Shown here: positions 7,653 through 16,451 of the stretch, one piece after another
Position numbering within the stretch: position 1 is the first letter of the stretch
Layout: each line of letters begins with the position of its first letter
Source of the DNA: an uncultured Erythrobacteraceae bacterium
GTDB lineage: Bacteria > Pseudomonadota > Alphaproteobacteria > Sphingomonadales > Sphingomonadaceae
Assembly: GCA_946482075.1 (NCBI GenBank)
Contig: CAMLQG010000044.1
Span: 1 to 25,552 of the forward strand
Length of the DNA: 25,552 nucleotides
Direction of reading: 5' to 3'
Notes under the pieces: model-generated
What the model was told of the DNA's origin: nothing
Database searches by the model: none
The model's input: the letters and a program-made list of their open reading frames with translations, nothing else
Position numbers and translations under genes: made by a program

Positions 7653-7911
7653 GCGGCCCTCCCTGTTCATTGGCCTGCCCATTTCGGGCCCTGCCGGGTC
7701 AGAAGTGCGCTGTAGACAAAGGGCGATTGCAAAGCGAGCATCGGTTAGCCGAGGATTGCATCCACAGGCAATATAAGGCCAAAATCATCCTGGGGTGATG
7801 CGGCAAAACCACACTCCTGTGCGGTTTCACTACATCGGAGACGGCGCCAAATCCGCATTATTCGTTGCCGGAGAAGACTTTGGATGAACGGTCTGTCCCG
7901 GTAGCGAAATA
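7653..7911 (-). promoter_or_regulatory. Presumed promoter region of the first TonB receptor
   Basis: This 259-bp gene-free stretch upstream of the receptor is less GC-rich than its surroundings. It contains GATTGCA twice, near 7726 and 7753, and an inverted repeat at 7806-7827. I could not pick a convincing -35/-10 pair, so the promoter call rests on position and the gap size alone. Confidence 0.4.
7806..7827 (-). terminator. Inverted repeat between hydrolase gene and receptor (weak terminator or operator)
   Basis: AAACCACAC / GTGCGGTTT pair over 9 bp with one mismatch around a 4-nt TCCT loop. On the minus strand the hairpin ends in GGTTTTGCC, a short U run. It lies about 85 bp past the hydrolase stop, so it may terminate the MFS-cysK-hydrolase transcript. 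It could equally be a regulator site for the receptor gene. Confidence 0.4.
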
Positions 7912-8646
7912 TCATCCTACTGGATAAGCATTGTCCTCTTCAGACAAAACCTCGTCGCACAAGGCGAGCAACGCAGCCCAGCTTTGGCGATCGGCGCTCG
8001 CATCATAGGCGATCGCGGACAAGCCCCGCGCATCACTGCCGGGATCGGTGAATCCGTGCTTCACGCCGCTATAGGCATGGAAGTGCCACGATGCGCCGGC
8101 GGCATCCATCTCTTCCCAGAAAGCAAGCACCTGATCGCGCGGAACGAGAGGATCGGCATCGCCGTGGCACACGAGAATTCGCGCCGCGATGCGATCGGGT
8201 TCGGCTCGCCGACCTGTCGTAAGCAAACCATGGAAGCTTGCCGCCAGCGTGCGGACCTTGCCTGCCCGCGCCATTTCGAGAGCGGCCTGTCCACCCATGC
8301 AGTAGCCCATTGTGGCCAATGGCAATCCCGCGGCCGCCGGATGGCCCTGCAAGGCGTCGATTGCTGCGCTCAGCCGTGCACGGTAACGGCTCGTATCGGC
8401 ACGCAGCATATCGGCCAGTGCCCCGGCGGCAGCGAAGTCGGCGACCGGTTCACCGTAGAAATCAGCAATCAGGGCCAGGAATCCGGCATCCGCGATCATG
8501 CGTGCTCGGCGTTCCACGGGAGGAGTCACATTGGCGATGGTCGGATATATCACAAATGCCGCGCGCGCCGAACCGGCCGGCCGCGCCAACCAGCCGGTCA
8601 GCGCCGTCTCACCATCGCGATAGGCGACAGCTTCCAGCTCGGTCAT
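7912..8646 (-). CDS. Dienelactone hydrolase family protein (alpha/beta hydrolase)
   Basis: This 244-aa cytoplasmic alpha/beta hydrolase has the dienelactone hydrolase layout. The nucleophile elbow is GYCMGG with Cys116 in place of Ser, the acid is Asp165 in HGDADPLVP, and the base is His197 in GVKHGF. All three catalytic positions are present. Classical dienelactone hydrolases act in chlorocatechol breakdown, but most family members have other or unknown ester/lactone substrates, and no catechol genes are nearby. The ATG at 8646 overlaps the last bases of the cysteine synthase gene by 4 bp, so the two are translationally coupled. There is no signal peptide. Confidence 0.88.
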   Translation of the reverse strand: MTELEAVAYRDGETALTGWLARPAGSARAAFVIYPTIANVTPPVERRARMIADAGFLALIADFYGEPVADFAAAGALADMLRADTSRYRARLSAAIDALQGHPAAAGLPLATMGYCMGGQAALEMARAGKVRTLAASFHGLLTTGRRAEPDRIAARILVCHGDADPLVPRDQVLAFWEEMDAAGASWHFHAYSGVKHGFTDPGSDARGLSAIAYDASADRQSWAALLALCDEVLSEEDNAYPVG

Positions 8647-9560
8647 TCCGGAAGGAAATCCGGGACCGAAAGATAGCGTTCGCCAGTGTCGTAATTGAAG
8701 CCGAGCACGCGCGATCCGGCAGGCAACTCAGGCAGCTTCTTCGCAATCGCCGCCAGCGTTGCGCCGGAACTGATCCCGATCAGCATCCCTTCCTCGCGCG
8801 CGGCGCGACGAGCCATTTCCTTCGCGTCGTCGGCATTTACGGTGATCGCGCCATCGATCGCCTGCGTGTGCAGATTGCCCGGGATGAAGCCCGCGCCGAT
8901 CCCCTGGATCGGATGGGGTCCGGGCTGGCCACCGGAAATGACCGGCGAAAGTTCCGGTTCGACGGCAAAGGCCCTCATGCCCGGCCATTGTGCTTTCAAC
9001 GTTTCCGCACAACCGGTGAGATGCCCCCCGGTGCCAACCCCGGTAACCAGCACATCGATCTTGCTGTCCGCGAAGTCGTCCAGGATTTCCTTCGCCGTAG
9101 TGCGCGCATGAACGGCGACATTCGCCGCATTCTCAAACTGCTGGGGCATCCACGCGCCCGGCGTTTCGTTCACCAGCTGCTGCGCACGTTCGAGCGCGCC
9201 CTTCATGCCTTTCTCGCGCGGAGTAAGATCGAATGTCGCGCCATAGGCCAACATGAGCCGGCGCCGTTCCAGCGACATCGATTCGGGCATCACGAGGATC
9301 AGCTTATAGCCCTTGACCGCCGCAACCATGGCGAGGCCGATACCCGTATTGCCGGAAGTGGGTTCGATGATCGTACCGCCGAGCTTGAGCGCTCCGCTCT
9401 CTTCCGCGGCTTCGACCATCGCCAGCGCGATGCGATCCTTGATCGATCCTCCCGGATTTGCACGTTCGGACTTCACCCAGACTTCGTGATCCGGAAAGAG
9501 CCGCGAAAGACGAATGTGCGGCGTATTCCCGATCGTTGCGAGGATAGTATCGGCCTTCAT
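8643..9560 (-). CDS. cysK: Cysteine synthase (O-acetylserine sulfhydrylase), PLP-dependent
   Basis: This fold-type II PLP enzyme replaces the acetyl group of O-acetylserine with sulfide to make cysteine. It is 305 aa, the usual length. Visible motifs are IGNTPHIRL at the N-terminus, NPGGSIKDR with the Schiff-base Lys41, the PTSGNTG loop (67-73) that holds the substrate carboxylate, and GTGGHLTG for the PLP phosphate. SSGA near the C-terminus contacts the pyridine ring. Overall it is closer to CysK than CysM. Both ends overlap neighbours by 4 bp (MFS upstream, hydrolase downstream), so it is the middle gene of a coupled operon. A specialised cysteine-transfer role tied to those partners is possible but not shown. 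Confidence 0.93.
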   Translation of the reverse strand: MKADTILATIGNTPHIRLSRLFPDHEVWVKSERANPGGSIKDRIALAMVEAAEESGALKLGGTIIEPTSGNTGIGLAMVAAVKGYKLILVMPESMSLERRRLMLAYGATFDLTPREKGMKGALERAQQLVNETPGAWMPQQFENAANVAVHARTTAKEILDDFADSKIDVLVTGVGTGGHLTGCAETLKAQWPGMRAFAVEPELSPVISGGQPGPHPIQGIGAGFIPGNLHTQAIDGAITVNADDAKEMARRAAREEGMLIGISSGATLAAIAKKLPELPAGSRVLGFNYDTGERYLSVPDFLPE

Positions 9561-10834
9561 GTCTTTCCCTCCGTATCGACAAGCCGGGTTTCGAAGGTCT
9601 TCGCCCGACGCAGTTCGGGAAAGATCCAGGCCCAGATCGCAGTGACAATTATCGCACCCGCCCCCCCGAACACAACTGCTCCCGTTGCGCCCAGGAGAGC
9701 GGCAGCCAAGCCCGATTGCATTTCGCCGAGTTCGTTGGAAGCCGACACTGCAAGCCCCGAAATCGCCGAGACGCGGCCGCGCATCGCGTCAGGCGTGTTG
9801 AGCTGCACGAGCGAGGTGCGGATGAAGACCGAAACCATATCCGCCGCCCCCAGCAGGCCGAGCATCGCAAGGGAAAGCCAGAAATTCGTGGAGAGACCGA
9901 AGGAGATAGTCGCGATGCCGAAGATGACGACCGACCACAGCATCTTCACGCCGACATTGCGTTCGAGCGGCCGGAAGGAAAGCACCAGCGCCACCAGTCC
10001 CGCGCCGATCGCGGGAGCACCACGCATGAAACCGAGCCCCTCGGAACCGACCTGGAGAATATCGCGCGCATAAACCGGCAGCATGGCCGTCGCCCCGCCA
10101 AGGAGCACGGCAAACAGATCGAGCGTGACGCAGCCGAGCAGGAAACGCTGGGAGATCGTGAAATGCAGTCCTTCGACCATCAATCGCACGGGATGCCGAT
10201 TGGCTTCGTCCTGGCTGGCGCGCACGGGGCGCACCATCTGGATAAGCACCGCGGCACACAGCAGCAGCCCGATCGACACGAAATAGGGGAGGGAGGGCGA
10301 TACCGCGAACAGCAATCCGCCGGCGGCCGGCCCGGCGACTGTGCCGAACTGCCATGCGAAGGAGCTGAAAGCGATCGCCTTGGGCAACAGCCGGGACGGT
10401 ACGATGTTGGGACCGATCGCGCTCATGGCGGGACCGATGAAGACGCGCGCCGATCCATGCAGCGCCGCCAGCCCGAAAAGGATCGGCAGGTTGAGGCCGT
10501 CATGCAATGTCAGGAAGGCGAGGGCGCTCGCGATCGAGCAGTCGATCAGATTGGCGAAGGCGGCCACGTGCCGCCGATCGAACCGGTCCGCCGCCAAGCC
10601 GGCGACCGGCGTGAGCAGAAAGAACGGAACGAACTGCGCGAGGCCGAGCAACCCCAGCTGAAAGGCTGCTTGGGACGGGCGCATTCCGTAATCCGTCCGG
10701 GCAACGTCATAGGTCTGATAGCCGATCAGGACGACCGTCGAGAGAGTGGCGAATATCGACAGGAAGCGTGCGAGCCAGAAGAAGCGGTAGTCGCGTATCT
10801 GGAGGGGGGAAGTCGGTTCGTTCACGCCGCGCAC
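9557..10834 (-). CDS. MFS transporter, EntS/MFS_3-like
   Basis: This is a 425-aa inner-membrane major facilitator protein with about 12 hydrophobic segments. It resembles the MFS_3 group that includes the enterobactin exporter EntS. Support comes from the N-terminal [14 protein letters not shown], the loop [13 protein letters not shown] after the second segment, and a second-half loop near [12 protein letters not shown]. The start is GTG; 10834 is used here, with GTG 10825 (beginning MNEPTSP) as a close alternative, and neither has a good ribosome-binding site. Its stop overlaps the start of cysK by 4 bp, making it the first gene of the MFS-cysK-hydrolase operon. It is probably an efflux carrier; the substrate is unknown. 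Confidence 0.9.
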   Translation of the reverse strand: MRGVNEPTSPLQIRDYRFFWLARFLSIFATLSTVVLIGYQTYDVARTDYGMRPSQAAFQLGLLGLAQFVPFFLLTPVAGLAADRFDRRHVAAFANLIDCSIASALAFLTLHDGLNLPILFGLAALHGSARVFIGPAMSAIGPNIVPSRLLPKAIAFSSFAWQFGTVAGPAAGGLLFAVSPSLPYFVSIGLLLCAAVLIQMVRPVRASQDEANRHPVRLMVEGLHFTISQRFLLGCVTLDLFAVLLGGATAMLPVYARDILQVGSEGLGFMRGAPAIGAGLVALVLSFRPLERNVGVKMLWSVVIFGIATISFGLSTNFWLSLAMLGLLGAADMVSVFIRTSLVQLNTPDAMRGRVSAISGLAVSASNELGEMQSGLAAALLGATGAVVFGGAGAIIVTAIWAWIFPELRRAKTFETRLVDTEGKT

Positions 10835-10901
10835 ATGGCAGGCGCGAAGACACTTGCCAAGAGCTATACTCTAGTAATTCAATAGGGAATGAAGGTCGAG
10901 G

Positions 10902-10915
10902 CGCCGAACGCGGCG
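10902..10915 (-). terminator. Small hairpin immediately after the PilZ gene
   Basis: CGCCG / CGGCG pair around a 4-nt loop within 2 bp of the PilZ stop codon. The stem is short and has no U tract, so this is at best a weak terminator ahead of the MFS operon. Confidence 0.3.
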
Positions 10916-10916
10916 A

Positions 10917-11267
10917 TCAACGGCGGCCGCGAAGCCTTGGATTGGGCTGCATTTCGTCCAGCATAGCAAGGAAATCATCTGTGCGGATGATCCGTTCGAA
11001 CTGGAAGCCCGCGCGATCCCCCGTCATCCAGATGACATGCGCTTCGATGCGCCCGATCTTTGGCAGGCGAATGGTGATCCTTGCGCCTTTTTCCAGTGCA
11101 GGGGCCTGATTGATCATGAAGCCCTGGGCGGAGATATTTGCGATATGCAGCGGCATGTCGCCAAGATCGCGATGCTCGCCGAGAACCGAGAAATCCACCG
11201 GATGACGTGCCGCCCGCCGTAGATCCGTTACTGATAGTTGTGCGCCACTAGCCACGACTGTCACCAT
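10917..11267 (-). CDS. PilZ domain protein (probable c-di-GMP receptor)
   Basis: This 116-aa protein is essentially one PilZ domain, a beta-barrel that binds cyclic di-GMP and controls motility, biofilm or cell-surface functions. The two ligand motifs are intact counting from 11267: RRAAR (Arg17/Arg21, the RxxxR motif) and NISAQG (residues 44-49, the [D/N]xSxxG motif). A hydrophobic strand pattern, ARITIRLPKIGRIEAHVIWM then AGFQFERI, completes the fold. AAGGAGG directly abuts the ATG at 11267. The frame is open to 11336, and GTG codons at 11264 and 11255 are alternative starts with better spacing. It lies 83 bp downstream of tyrS on the same strand. The controlled process is unknown. Confidence 0.87.
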   Translation of the reverse strand: MVTVVASGAQLSVTDLRRAARHPVDFSVLGEHRDLGDMPLHIANISAQGFMINQAPALEKGARITIRLPKIGRIEAHVIWMTGDRAGFQFERIIRTDDFLAMLDEMQPNPRLRGRR

Positions 11268-11350
11268 CCTCCTTTCCGGTCTGCCCAGAAAAAGGATATG
11301 GCGGCAAATCGCTGACAAAGGGTAAAGCGGCGGCAAGAATTTGCCGGATG

Positions 11351-12583
11351 TCAGGCCCGGCGCAGCACTCCGTGCCTCTTCTTGCCGGAAGAAATGCGCA
11401 CTTCGACGCCCGCGTCCAGCGCGATGCGGAAAGCTTCATCCTTCACCGCCTCGCCATCGACTCGCGCGCCCCCGCCAGCGATCAGGCGCTTCGCCTCACC
11501 CCGGCTGGCGGCGAAGTCGAGCAGGCACAGCGCATCGATCAGGGTGATCTCGCTTTCGGCGACATCCCGGGTCGGCAGATCGTCGCCCGAGCCGCCGGCG
11601 CCGAAGGTCTGGGCGGCCGTGGCTTCGGCGGAGGCTGCCGCTTCGGCACTGCGGACGAGCGTGGTCACTTCGTTCGCCAGGATGATCTTGGCGGCGTTGA
11701 TCTCGCTGCCTTCCAACTTCTCGAGCCGCGCGATCTCGTCGAGCGGCAGATCGGTGAACAGGCGCAGGAAGCGGCCGACGTCCCGATCATCGGTGTTTCG
11801 CCAATATTGCCAGAAATCATAAGCCGGCAGCGCTTCCTCGTTCAGCCAGACCGCGCCGGCAGCGGTCTTGCCCATCTTGCCGCCGTCTGCGGTAGTAAGG
11901 AGCGGAGTGGTGACCCCGTAGACTTCCACGCCGTCCATCCGGCGGGTCAGCTCGATACCGTTGACGATATTGCCCCACTGGTCCGAGCCCCCCATCTGCA
12001 GGCGGCAGGCCATGCGGTTCGACAGTTCCCGGAAATCATAGGCCTGGAGGATCATGTAGTTGAATTCGAGGAAGGACAGCGACTGTTCGCGATCGAGGCG
12101 CTGCTTCACAGAGTCGAAGCTCAGCATGCGGTTGACCGAGAAATGCTGGCCGATTTCCCGCAGGAACGGAATGTATTCGAGCTTGTCGAGCCAGTCGGCA
12201 TTATCGACCATCACGGCGTCGGTCGGGCCATCGCCGAAGGTCAGGAAGCGATCGAAGATCTTGCGGATCGATGCGACGTTCTGCGCGATCACATCCGTCG
12301 TCATCAGCTTACGCGCTTCATCCTTGAAGCTGGGATCGCCGATCTTGCCGGTGCCGCCGCCCATCAGAACGATCGGCTTGTGACCGGCCTGCTGCAAGCG
12401 ACGTAACAGCATGATCTGCACCATTGAGCCCACATGGAGCGATGGCGCAGTCGGATCGAAGCCGATATAGCCGGGCACGATCTGCTTCTGTGCGAAAGCG
12501 TCGAGGCCTTCGGCATCGGTGAGCTGGTGGATGTAGCCTCGCTCGTCGAGGAGGCGCAGCAGAGAGGATTTGTAGGTCGACAT
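11351..12583 (-). CDS. tyrS: Tyrosyl-tRNA synthetase
   Basis: TyrRS activates tyrosine and charges tRNA-Tyr in the cytoplasm. It is 410 aa, normal for the TyrS family of class I synthetases. Motifs are [13 protein letters not shown] (HIGH-like, about 41-53), the tyrosine pocket [10 protein letters not shown] (175-184), [10 protein letters not shown] (196-205) and KMGKT at 236-240, the KMSKS equivalent. An S4 RNA-binding domain ends the protein ([29 protein letters not shown]). The ATG at 12583 is the natural start, but no clear ribosome-binding site precedes it; the upstream bases are a GGCGCGCC palindrome. It is divergent from the DOMON-like gene across only 31 bp, so one or both promoters must lie inside the neighbouring coding region. 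Confidence 0.96.
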   Translation of the reverse strand: MSTYKSSLLRLLDERGYIHQLTDAEGLDAFAQKQIVPGYIGFDPTAPSLHVGSMVQIMLLRRLQQAGHKPIVLMGGGTGKIGDPSFKDEARKLMTTDVIAQNVASIRKIFDRFLTFGDGPTDAVMVDNADWLDKLEYIPFLREIGQHFSVNRMLSFDSVKQRLDREQSLSFLEFNYMILQAYDFRELSNRMACRLQMGGSDQWGNIVNGIELTRRMDGVEVYGVTTPLLTTADGGKMGKTAAGAVWLNEEALPAYDFWQYWRNTDDRDVGRFLRLFTDLPLDEIARLEKLEGSEINAAKIILANEVTTLVRSAEAAASAEATAAQTFGAGGSGDDLPTRDVAESEITLIDALCLLDFAASRGEAKRLIAGGGARVDGEAVKDEAFRIALDAGVEVRISSGKKRHGVLRRA

Positions 12584-12614
12584 GGCGCGGCGCGCCTAGC
12601 ATGGAGAAGCGCGC

Positions 12615-13157
12615 TTGGGAACGCATCGCCTCAATTGCCATAGTGATACGCCATCACGGCATGTTACGCGAGTCACCGTCAGCTTGGCCAGGACGGTGCA
12701 AGGCGGGCTCGATCTGACCTTTTCGGTGGGCGGAGCAGATCTGCTCGAACTGCCGGTGGCAGCTAAGCCGGAGAGGCGGGACGGACTATGGCAGGCAACC
12801 TGCTTCGAGATTTTTCTCCGTGCGGGTGATGCGCCGGCCTATCGCGAATTCAACTTCTCCCCATCGAGCGAATGGGCGGCTTATGGGTTGGCGGATTATC
12901 GCGATGGGCTGGAAGATCTGCCGCTCAGTTCGTCGCCCGCGATAGTGACGAGCGAGCAGGAGCGAAGCTTCCTGCTGAACGCCGTGCTTCCGCCCGATGC
13001 GCTTCCCGGTGAAGGCGCAGATGTCGGGCTGACGGCGGTGATCGTGGAAGCCGGCAACGTGAAGTCGTACTGGGCGCTCGCTCATCCGCCAGGCCAGCCT
13101 GATTTTCACCATGCTGCTTGCTTCGCGGCGTCGCTTCCGGCACCGCAGATACCATGA
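12615..13157 (+). CDS. DOMON-like domain protein
   Basis: This roughly 180-aa protein resembles the DOMON-like proteins annotated in sphingomonads. DOMON domains are beta-sandwiches that bind heme or sugars. Typical stretches are GLDLTFSVGGADLLELP, RRDGLWQATCFEIFLRAG, YREFNFSPSSEWAAYGLADYR and KSYWALAHPPGQPDFHH. There is no signal peptide or membrane segment, so it looks cytoplasmic. The start is TTG 12615, with GGAGA at 12603-12607 and suitable spacing; no ATG is available before the conserved part. Its stop overlaps the ATG of the NamZ gene (ATGA), implying coupled translation and a shared task, plausibly handling of amino sugars. The ligand is an inference. The family has no defined biochemical function that I know of. 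Confidence 0.8.
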   Translation: MGTHRLNCHSDTPSRHVTRVTVSLARTVQGGLDLTFSVGGADLLELPVAAKPERRDGLWQATCFEIFLRAGDAPAYREFNFSPSSEWAAYGLADYRDGLEDLPLSSSPAIVTSEQERSFLLNAVLPPDALPGEGADVGLTAVIVEAGNVKSYWALAHPPGQPDFHHAACFAASLPAPQIP

Positions 13158-14359
13158 AATTCGGCCTCGATCGTCTTCTCGCAGAACCCGAACTCCGCAA
13201 ACCGCTTGTCGGCAAGAGAGTCGCACTCGTCGCCCATCCGGCGTCGGTCACGGCTGATCTCCTCCATTCGGTCGATGCGTTGGCGGCTTCCAGCGACATT
13301 ACGCTCAGCGCCGCTTTCGGCCCGCAGCATGGTCTCAAGGGCGACAAGCAGGACAATATGGTGGAGACGGCGGACGAACTCGATCCGCAATACGGCATTC
13401 CGGTCTACAGCCTTTACGGCGAAGTCCGCCGACCCACGCCCGCGATGATCGACAGCGCCGATGTCTTCCTGTTCGACCTGCAGGATCTCGGCTGCCGTAT
13501 CTATACCTTCGTCACCACGCTGCTTTATCTGCTCGAGGCAGCGGCGGAGGCCGGGAAGGCCGTATGGGTTCTGGACCGGCCCAATCCCGCCGGGCGCCCC
13601 ATCGAAGGCACGCTGCTGATCCCAGGGCAGGAAAGCTTCGTCGGCGCTGGCCCCATGCCGATGCGTCACGGGCTGACGCTGGGCGAAATGGGCCACTGGT
13701 TCGTCGAGCATTTCAAGCTGGATGTCGATTATCGCGTGATCGCGATGGAAGGCTGGCGGCCCGATGCGCCACTCGGCTTCGGCTGGCCGACCGATCGCGT
13801 CTGGATCAATCCGAGTCCGAATGCCGCCAATCTCAACATGGCCCGCGCCTATGCCGGGACGGTGATGCTGGAAGGCACCACGCTTTCCGAAGGGCGGGGC
13901 ACGACGCGGCCGCTCGAAGTGCTGTTCGGCGCGCCGGACGTTGACGCCAAGGCCGTGCTCGTCGAGATGCGGCGGATCGCACCGCACTGGCTGGCCGGAT
14001 GCGCGATCCGGGAATGCTTCTTCGAGCCGACCTTCCACAAGCATCAAGGCCGGCTATGCAACGCGCTGATGATCCATGCCGAAAGCGGCTTCTACGATCA
14101 CCATGCCTTCCGCCCGTGGCGACTGCAGGCGCTGGCCTTCAAGGCGATCCGCGAACTCTATCCGGACTATCCGCTATGGCGGGATTTTCCCTATGAATAT
14201 GAGTTCGAGCGCCTGGCGATCGATGTCATCAATGGCGGCCCGGCGCTGCGCCAGTGGGTCGATGATGCCGCGCTCGGAGCCGATGATCTCGATGCCGTCA
14301 CCACGCCTGACGAAGCGCGCTGGCGCGAAGAGGTCGAGCCGCTCCTGCTCTACCGCTGA
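13154..14359 (+). CDS. namZ: DUF1343 / NamZ-type exo-beta-N-acetylmuramidase
   Basis: This 401-aa protein belongs to the DUF1343 family, whose characterised member in Bacillus subtilis (NamZ, formerly YbbC) removes MurNAc from non-reducing ends of peptidoglycan fragments. Recognisable blocks are GKRVALVAHPASV, AAFGPQHGLKGDKQDNM, YGIPVYSLYGEVRRPT, FDLQDLGCRIYTFVTTLLYLL and VLDRPNPAGR. Further on are WVINPSPNAANL-like (here WINPSPNAANLNMARAYAGT), LEGTTLSEGRGTTRPLEVLFGAP and FEPTFHKHQG. There is no signal peptide, so it should act in the cytoplasm on imported muropeptides. The ATG at 13154 overlaps the DOMON-like stop. The 3' end overlaps the convergent dioxygenase-like gene by 10 bp. The assignment to the family is firm; activity in this organism is inferred. 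Confidence 0.88.
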   Translation: MKFGLDRLLAEPELRKPLVGKRVALVAHPASVTADLLHSVDALAASSDITLSAAFGPQHGLKGDKQDNMVETADELDPQYGIPVYSLYGEVRRPTPAMIDSADVFLFDLQDLGCRIYTFVTTLLYLLEAAAEAGKAVWVLDRPNPAGRPIEGTLLIPGQESFVGAGPMPMRHGLTLGEMGHWFVEHFKLDVDYRVIAMEGWRPDAPLGFGWPTDRVWINPSPNAANLNMARAYAGTVMLEGTTLSEGRGTTRPLEVLFGAPDVDAKAVLVEMRRIAPHWLAGCAIRECFFEPTFHKHQGRLCNALMIHAESGFYDHHAFRPWRLQALAFKAIRELYPDYPLWRDFPYEYEFERLAIDVINGGPALRQWVDDAALGADDLDAVTTPDEARWREEVEPLLLYR

Positions 14360-15153
14360 ACGTCGTCGATCAGCCCGGCATCGCCGATCAGGACGGAAGT
14401 CATCGACAGCGATCCGTCGATCGTGTCGTTGAAGATCACCGCATCGTCGCCCGGCAACCGGGCGCCGACCGCATAGAGCAGCGGCAGATAATGTTCGCCG
14501 CTGTTGATCGCGAGCGCAGCAGCTTCATCCTCCGGCGCGAAATGGACAAGCGCATCGTGATCGTCAGACAGGATCGCGGCGTTGCTCCGCTGGCGGAAAT
14601 CTTCCGCCCAGCCCGGTACCGTGCCCTCCGTCTGCCGCCACAAAGCGAGGTTGTGGATGATATTGCCGCTGGCCACGATCAGCACGCCCTCGTCGCGCAG
14701 CGGTGCAAGACGGGCGCCCAGTTCCAGATGGCGATGCGGGGGCAAGGCGCGGTCGAGGCTCAGTTCGATCATCGGGATGTCGGCGGCGGGATACATCGGC
14801 TGCGCTACGCCCCAGGCGCCGTGATCGAAGCCCCAACCCGTTTCCCCTCGCGCCTGCACTGGTCCGAGCATTTCGATCACGCGCGCCGCAAGCGGCGGTG
14901 ACCCGGCCGCGGGATACTGCATCTCGTGCAATTCCTGCGAAAAGCCCCGGAAGTCATGGATCGTGACCGGATTTTCTTCGGCCGTGACTGCGCTGTAACC
15001 TTGCGTTTCCCAATGGGCGGAGATCACGAGTATCGCTTTCGGCCGTGGGATAGAGCCGCCCAGCGCCTGCCAGGCACGCCGCTCGGCTACGTCGGAAATG
15101 ACCGTCATGGGTGAGCCATGACCGAGGAAAAGGACCGGAAGCCTCATGCTCAT
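14350..15153 (-). CDS. DODA-type extradiol ring-cleavage dioxygenase (LigB fold, YgiD-like)
   Basis: This 267-aa protein has the class III extradiol dioxygenase fold of 4,5-DOPA dioxygenases such as E. coli YgiD. Candidate metal ligands fit the family: His12 in FLGHGSPM, His47 in ISAHWE and His167 in SGNIIHNL. Other conserved histidines are in HDFRGF (66), GFDHGAWG (111) and GEHYLPLL (221). The start is ATG 15153 (MSMRLP) or 15147; neither has a good ribosome-binding site. The gene follows the VWA gene by 68 bp on the same strand and overlaps the end of namZ tail to tail by 10 bp. No catechol pathway is nearby, so the physiological substrate is open. Confidence 0.9.
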   Translation of the reverse strand: MSMRLPVLFLGHGSPMTVISDVAERRAWQALGGSIPRPKAILVISAHWETQGYSAVTAEENPVTIHDFRGFSQELHEMQYPAAGSPPLAARVIEMLGPVQARGETGWGFDHGAWGVAQPMYPAADIPMIELSLDRALPPHRHLELGARLAPLRDEGVLIVASGNIIHNLALWRQTEGTVPGWAEDFRQRSNAAILSDDHDALVHFAPEDEAAALAINSGEHYLPLLYAVGARLPGDDAVIFNDTIDGSLSMTSVLIGDAGLIDDVQR

Positions 15154-15221
15154 TGCCGCGATGTGGGAAGGCGGCCGAGATCTTCAATCCATGCGGCCAG
15201 TCAATCGCAGCTAGGCTGCGT

Positions 15222-16403
15222 TCAGCCCTGCTTGCGGCTGAGTTCCCGCATCGCGCCTTCCAGACCGTCCAGCGTCAGTGGGAACATCCGTCCGTCGACC
15301 AGTTCGCGCATCAGTTCGGTGGATGGGCTGTACTGCCAGGCTGCCTCCTTCACCGGATTGAGCCAGACCGTGGCGGGATAGGTATTGGCCACCCGCTGCA
15401 TCCAGACGGCGCCCGATTCTTCGTTCATATATTCGACCGAACCGCCGACATGGGTGATCTCGTAGGAGCTCATCGCCGCATCGCCCACGAAGATCACCTT
15501 ATAGTCGTGACCATATTTGTGCAGGATGTCCCAGGTCGGCGTGCGATCCGACCAACGGCGCATATTGTCCTTCCACACCGCTTCATAGAGGCAGTTGTGG
15601 AAGTAGAAGAATTCGAGATTCTTGAACTCCGAGGTGGCCGCGCTGAACAGCTCCTCGCACAGGCGGATATAGGGGTCCATCGATCCGCCGACATCGAGAA
15701 ACAGCAGCAGCTTGACCGCATTGTGCCGTTCCGGGCGCATCTGGATATCGAGCCAACCCTGCCGCGCGGTGCCGGCGATCGTCGCATCGAGATCGAGCTC
15801 CTCGACCGCACCTTCGCGCGCGAAGCGGCGCAGGCGACGCAGCGCAACCTTGATGTTGCGCGTGCCCAGTTCGCGCGTGTTGTCCAGATTGGCGAAGTCA
15901 CGCTTCTCCCACACCTTGATCGCGCGCTTGTTCTTGGATTCTCCGCCGATCCGCACGCCTTCGGGATTGAAGCCCGCATTGCCGAAGGGGCTGGTGCCGC
16001 CCGTGCCGATCCACTTGTTGCCGCCGTGATGAGCTTCCTTCTGCTCTTCCAGGCGCTGCTTCAGCGTCTCCATGATCTCTTCCCAGGAGCCGAGGGATTC
16101 GATCTTCTCCATCTCTTCGGGCGTCAGGAACTTTTCGGCGACCGCTTTCAGCCAGTCTTCCGGCAGGTAGAACTGTTCCTCGGAATATTCGGAGAAGACC
16201 CCGCGGAAGACCTTCTCGAACACCTGGTCGAACCGGTCGAGCAGCGCCTCGTCCTTCACGAAAGTCGTGCGCGCGAGGTAGTAGAAGGCTTCGGGCGTCT
16301 GCTCGATCACGTCGCGATCCAGCGCTTCGAGCAGCACCAGATGCTCCTTGAGCGAGGCCGGAATGCCCGCGGCACGCAGTTCGTCGAGGAAGTTGAAGAA
16401 CAT
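15222..16403 (-). CDS. VWA domain protein, CoxE-like
   Basis: This 393-aa cytoplasmic protein pairs with the MoxR ATPase encoded upstream. The N-terminal half is helical and charged (FFNFLDELRAAGIPASLKEHL, then DEALLDRFDQVFEKVFRGVF). A linker FGNAGFNPEGVRIGGES leads to the C-terminal von Willebrand A domain with KLLLFLDVGGSMDPY at about 231-245. The metal site reads D237-V-G-G-S241, so the first Ser of the usual DxSxS is Gly; I recall this variant in this subgroup. MoxR/VWA pairs act as chaperones that insert metals or assemble complexes. The ATG at 16403 has GGGAGAG upstream, and that site can pair with CTCTCC to form a hairpin. A dRS3-like repeat lies between it and moxR. Confidence 0.9.
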   Translation of the reverse strand: MFFNFLDELRAAGIPASLKEHLVLLEALDRDVIEQTPEAFYYLARTTFVKDEALLDRFDQVFEKVFRGVFSEYSEEQFYLPEDWLKAVAEKFLTPEEMEKIESLGSWEEIMETLKQRLEEQKEAHHGGNKWIGTGGTSPFGNAGFNPEGVRIGGESKNKRAIKVWEKRDFANLDNTRELGTRNIKVALRRLRRFAREGAVEELDLDATIAGTARQGWLDIQMRPERHNAVKLLLFLDVGGSMDPYIRLCEELFSAATSEFKNLEFFYFHNCLYEAVWKDNMRRWSDRTPTWDILHKYGHDYKVIFVGDAAMSSYEITHVGGSVEYMNEESGAVWMQRVANTYPATVWLNPVKEAAWQYSPSTELMRELVDGRMFPLTLDGLEGAMRELSRKQG

Positions 16404-16407
16404 GCTA

Positions 16408-16430
16408 CTCTCCCTCTTCCCGCTGGAGAG
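16408..16430 (-). promoter_or_regulatory. Hairpin covering the ribosome-binding site of the VWA gene
   Basis: On the minus strand CTCTCC (16425-16430 side) can pair with GGAGAG (16408-16413 side) around an 11-nt loop. GGAGAG is the Shine-Dalgarno sequence of the VWA gene, 4 nt before its ATG. The stem is only 6 bp, so sequestration would be modest. Confidence 0.35.
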
Positions 16431-16451
16431 AGGGCCTCCATCCACTCACCT

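Noticed and set aside
5037..7715. An 892-residue open frame on the plus strand, opposite the first TonB receptor
   Set aside because: It is a mirror of the receptor coding frame in GC-rich DNA. It has no domain, no ribosome-binding site and no family motif, while the minus-strand protein has a signal peptide, plug and barrel.
8238..10073. A 611-residue plus-strand frame across hydrolase, cysK and MFS genes
   Set aside because: It crosses three real genes on the other strand and reads as low-complexity Arg/Pro-rich protein.
10822..10836. A four-codon leader (Met-Cys-Ala-Ala) ending at the GTG start of the MFS gene
   Set aside because: Too short and without a ribosome-binding site; likely chance, although the cysteine codon beside a cysK operon is a curious coincidence.
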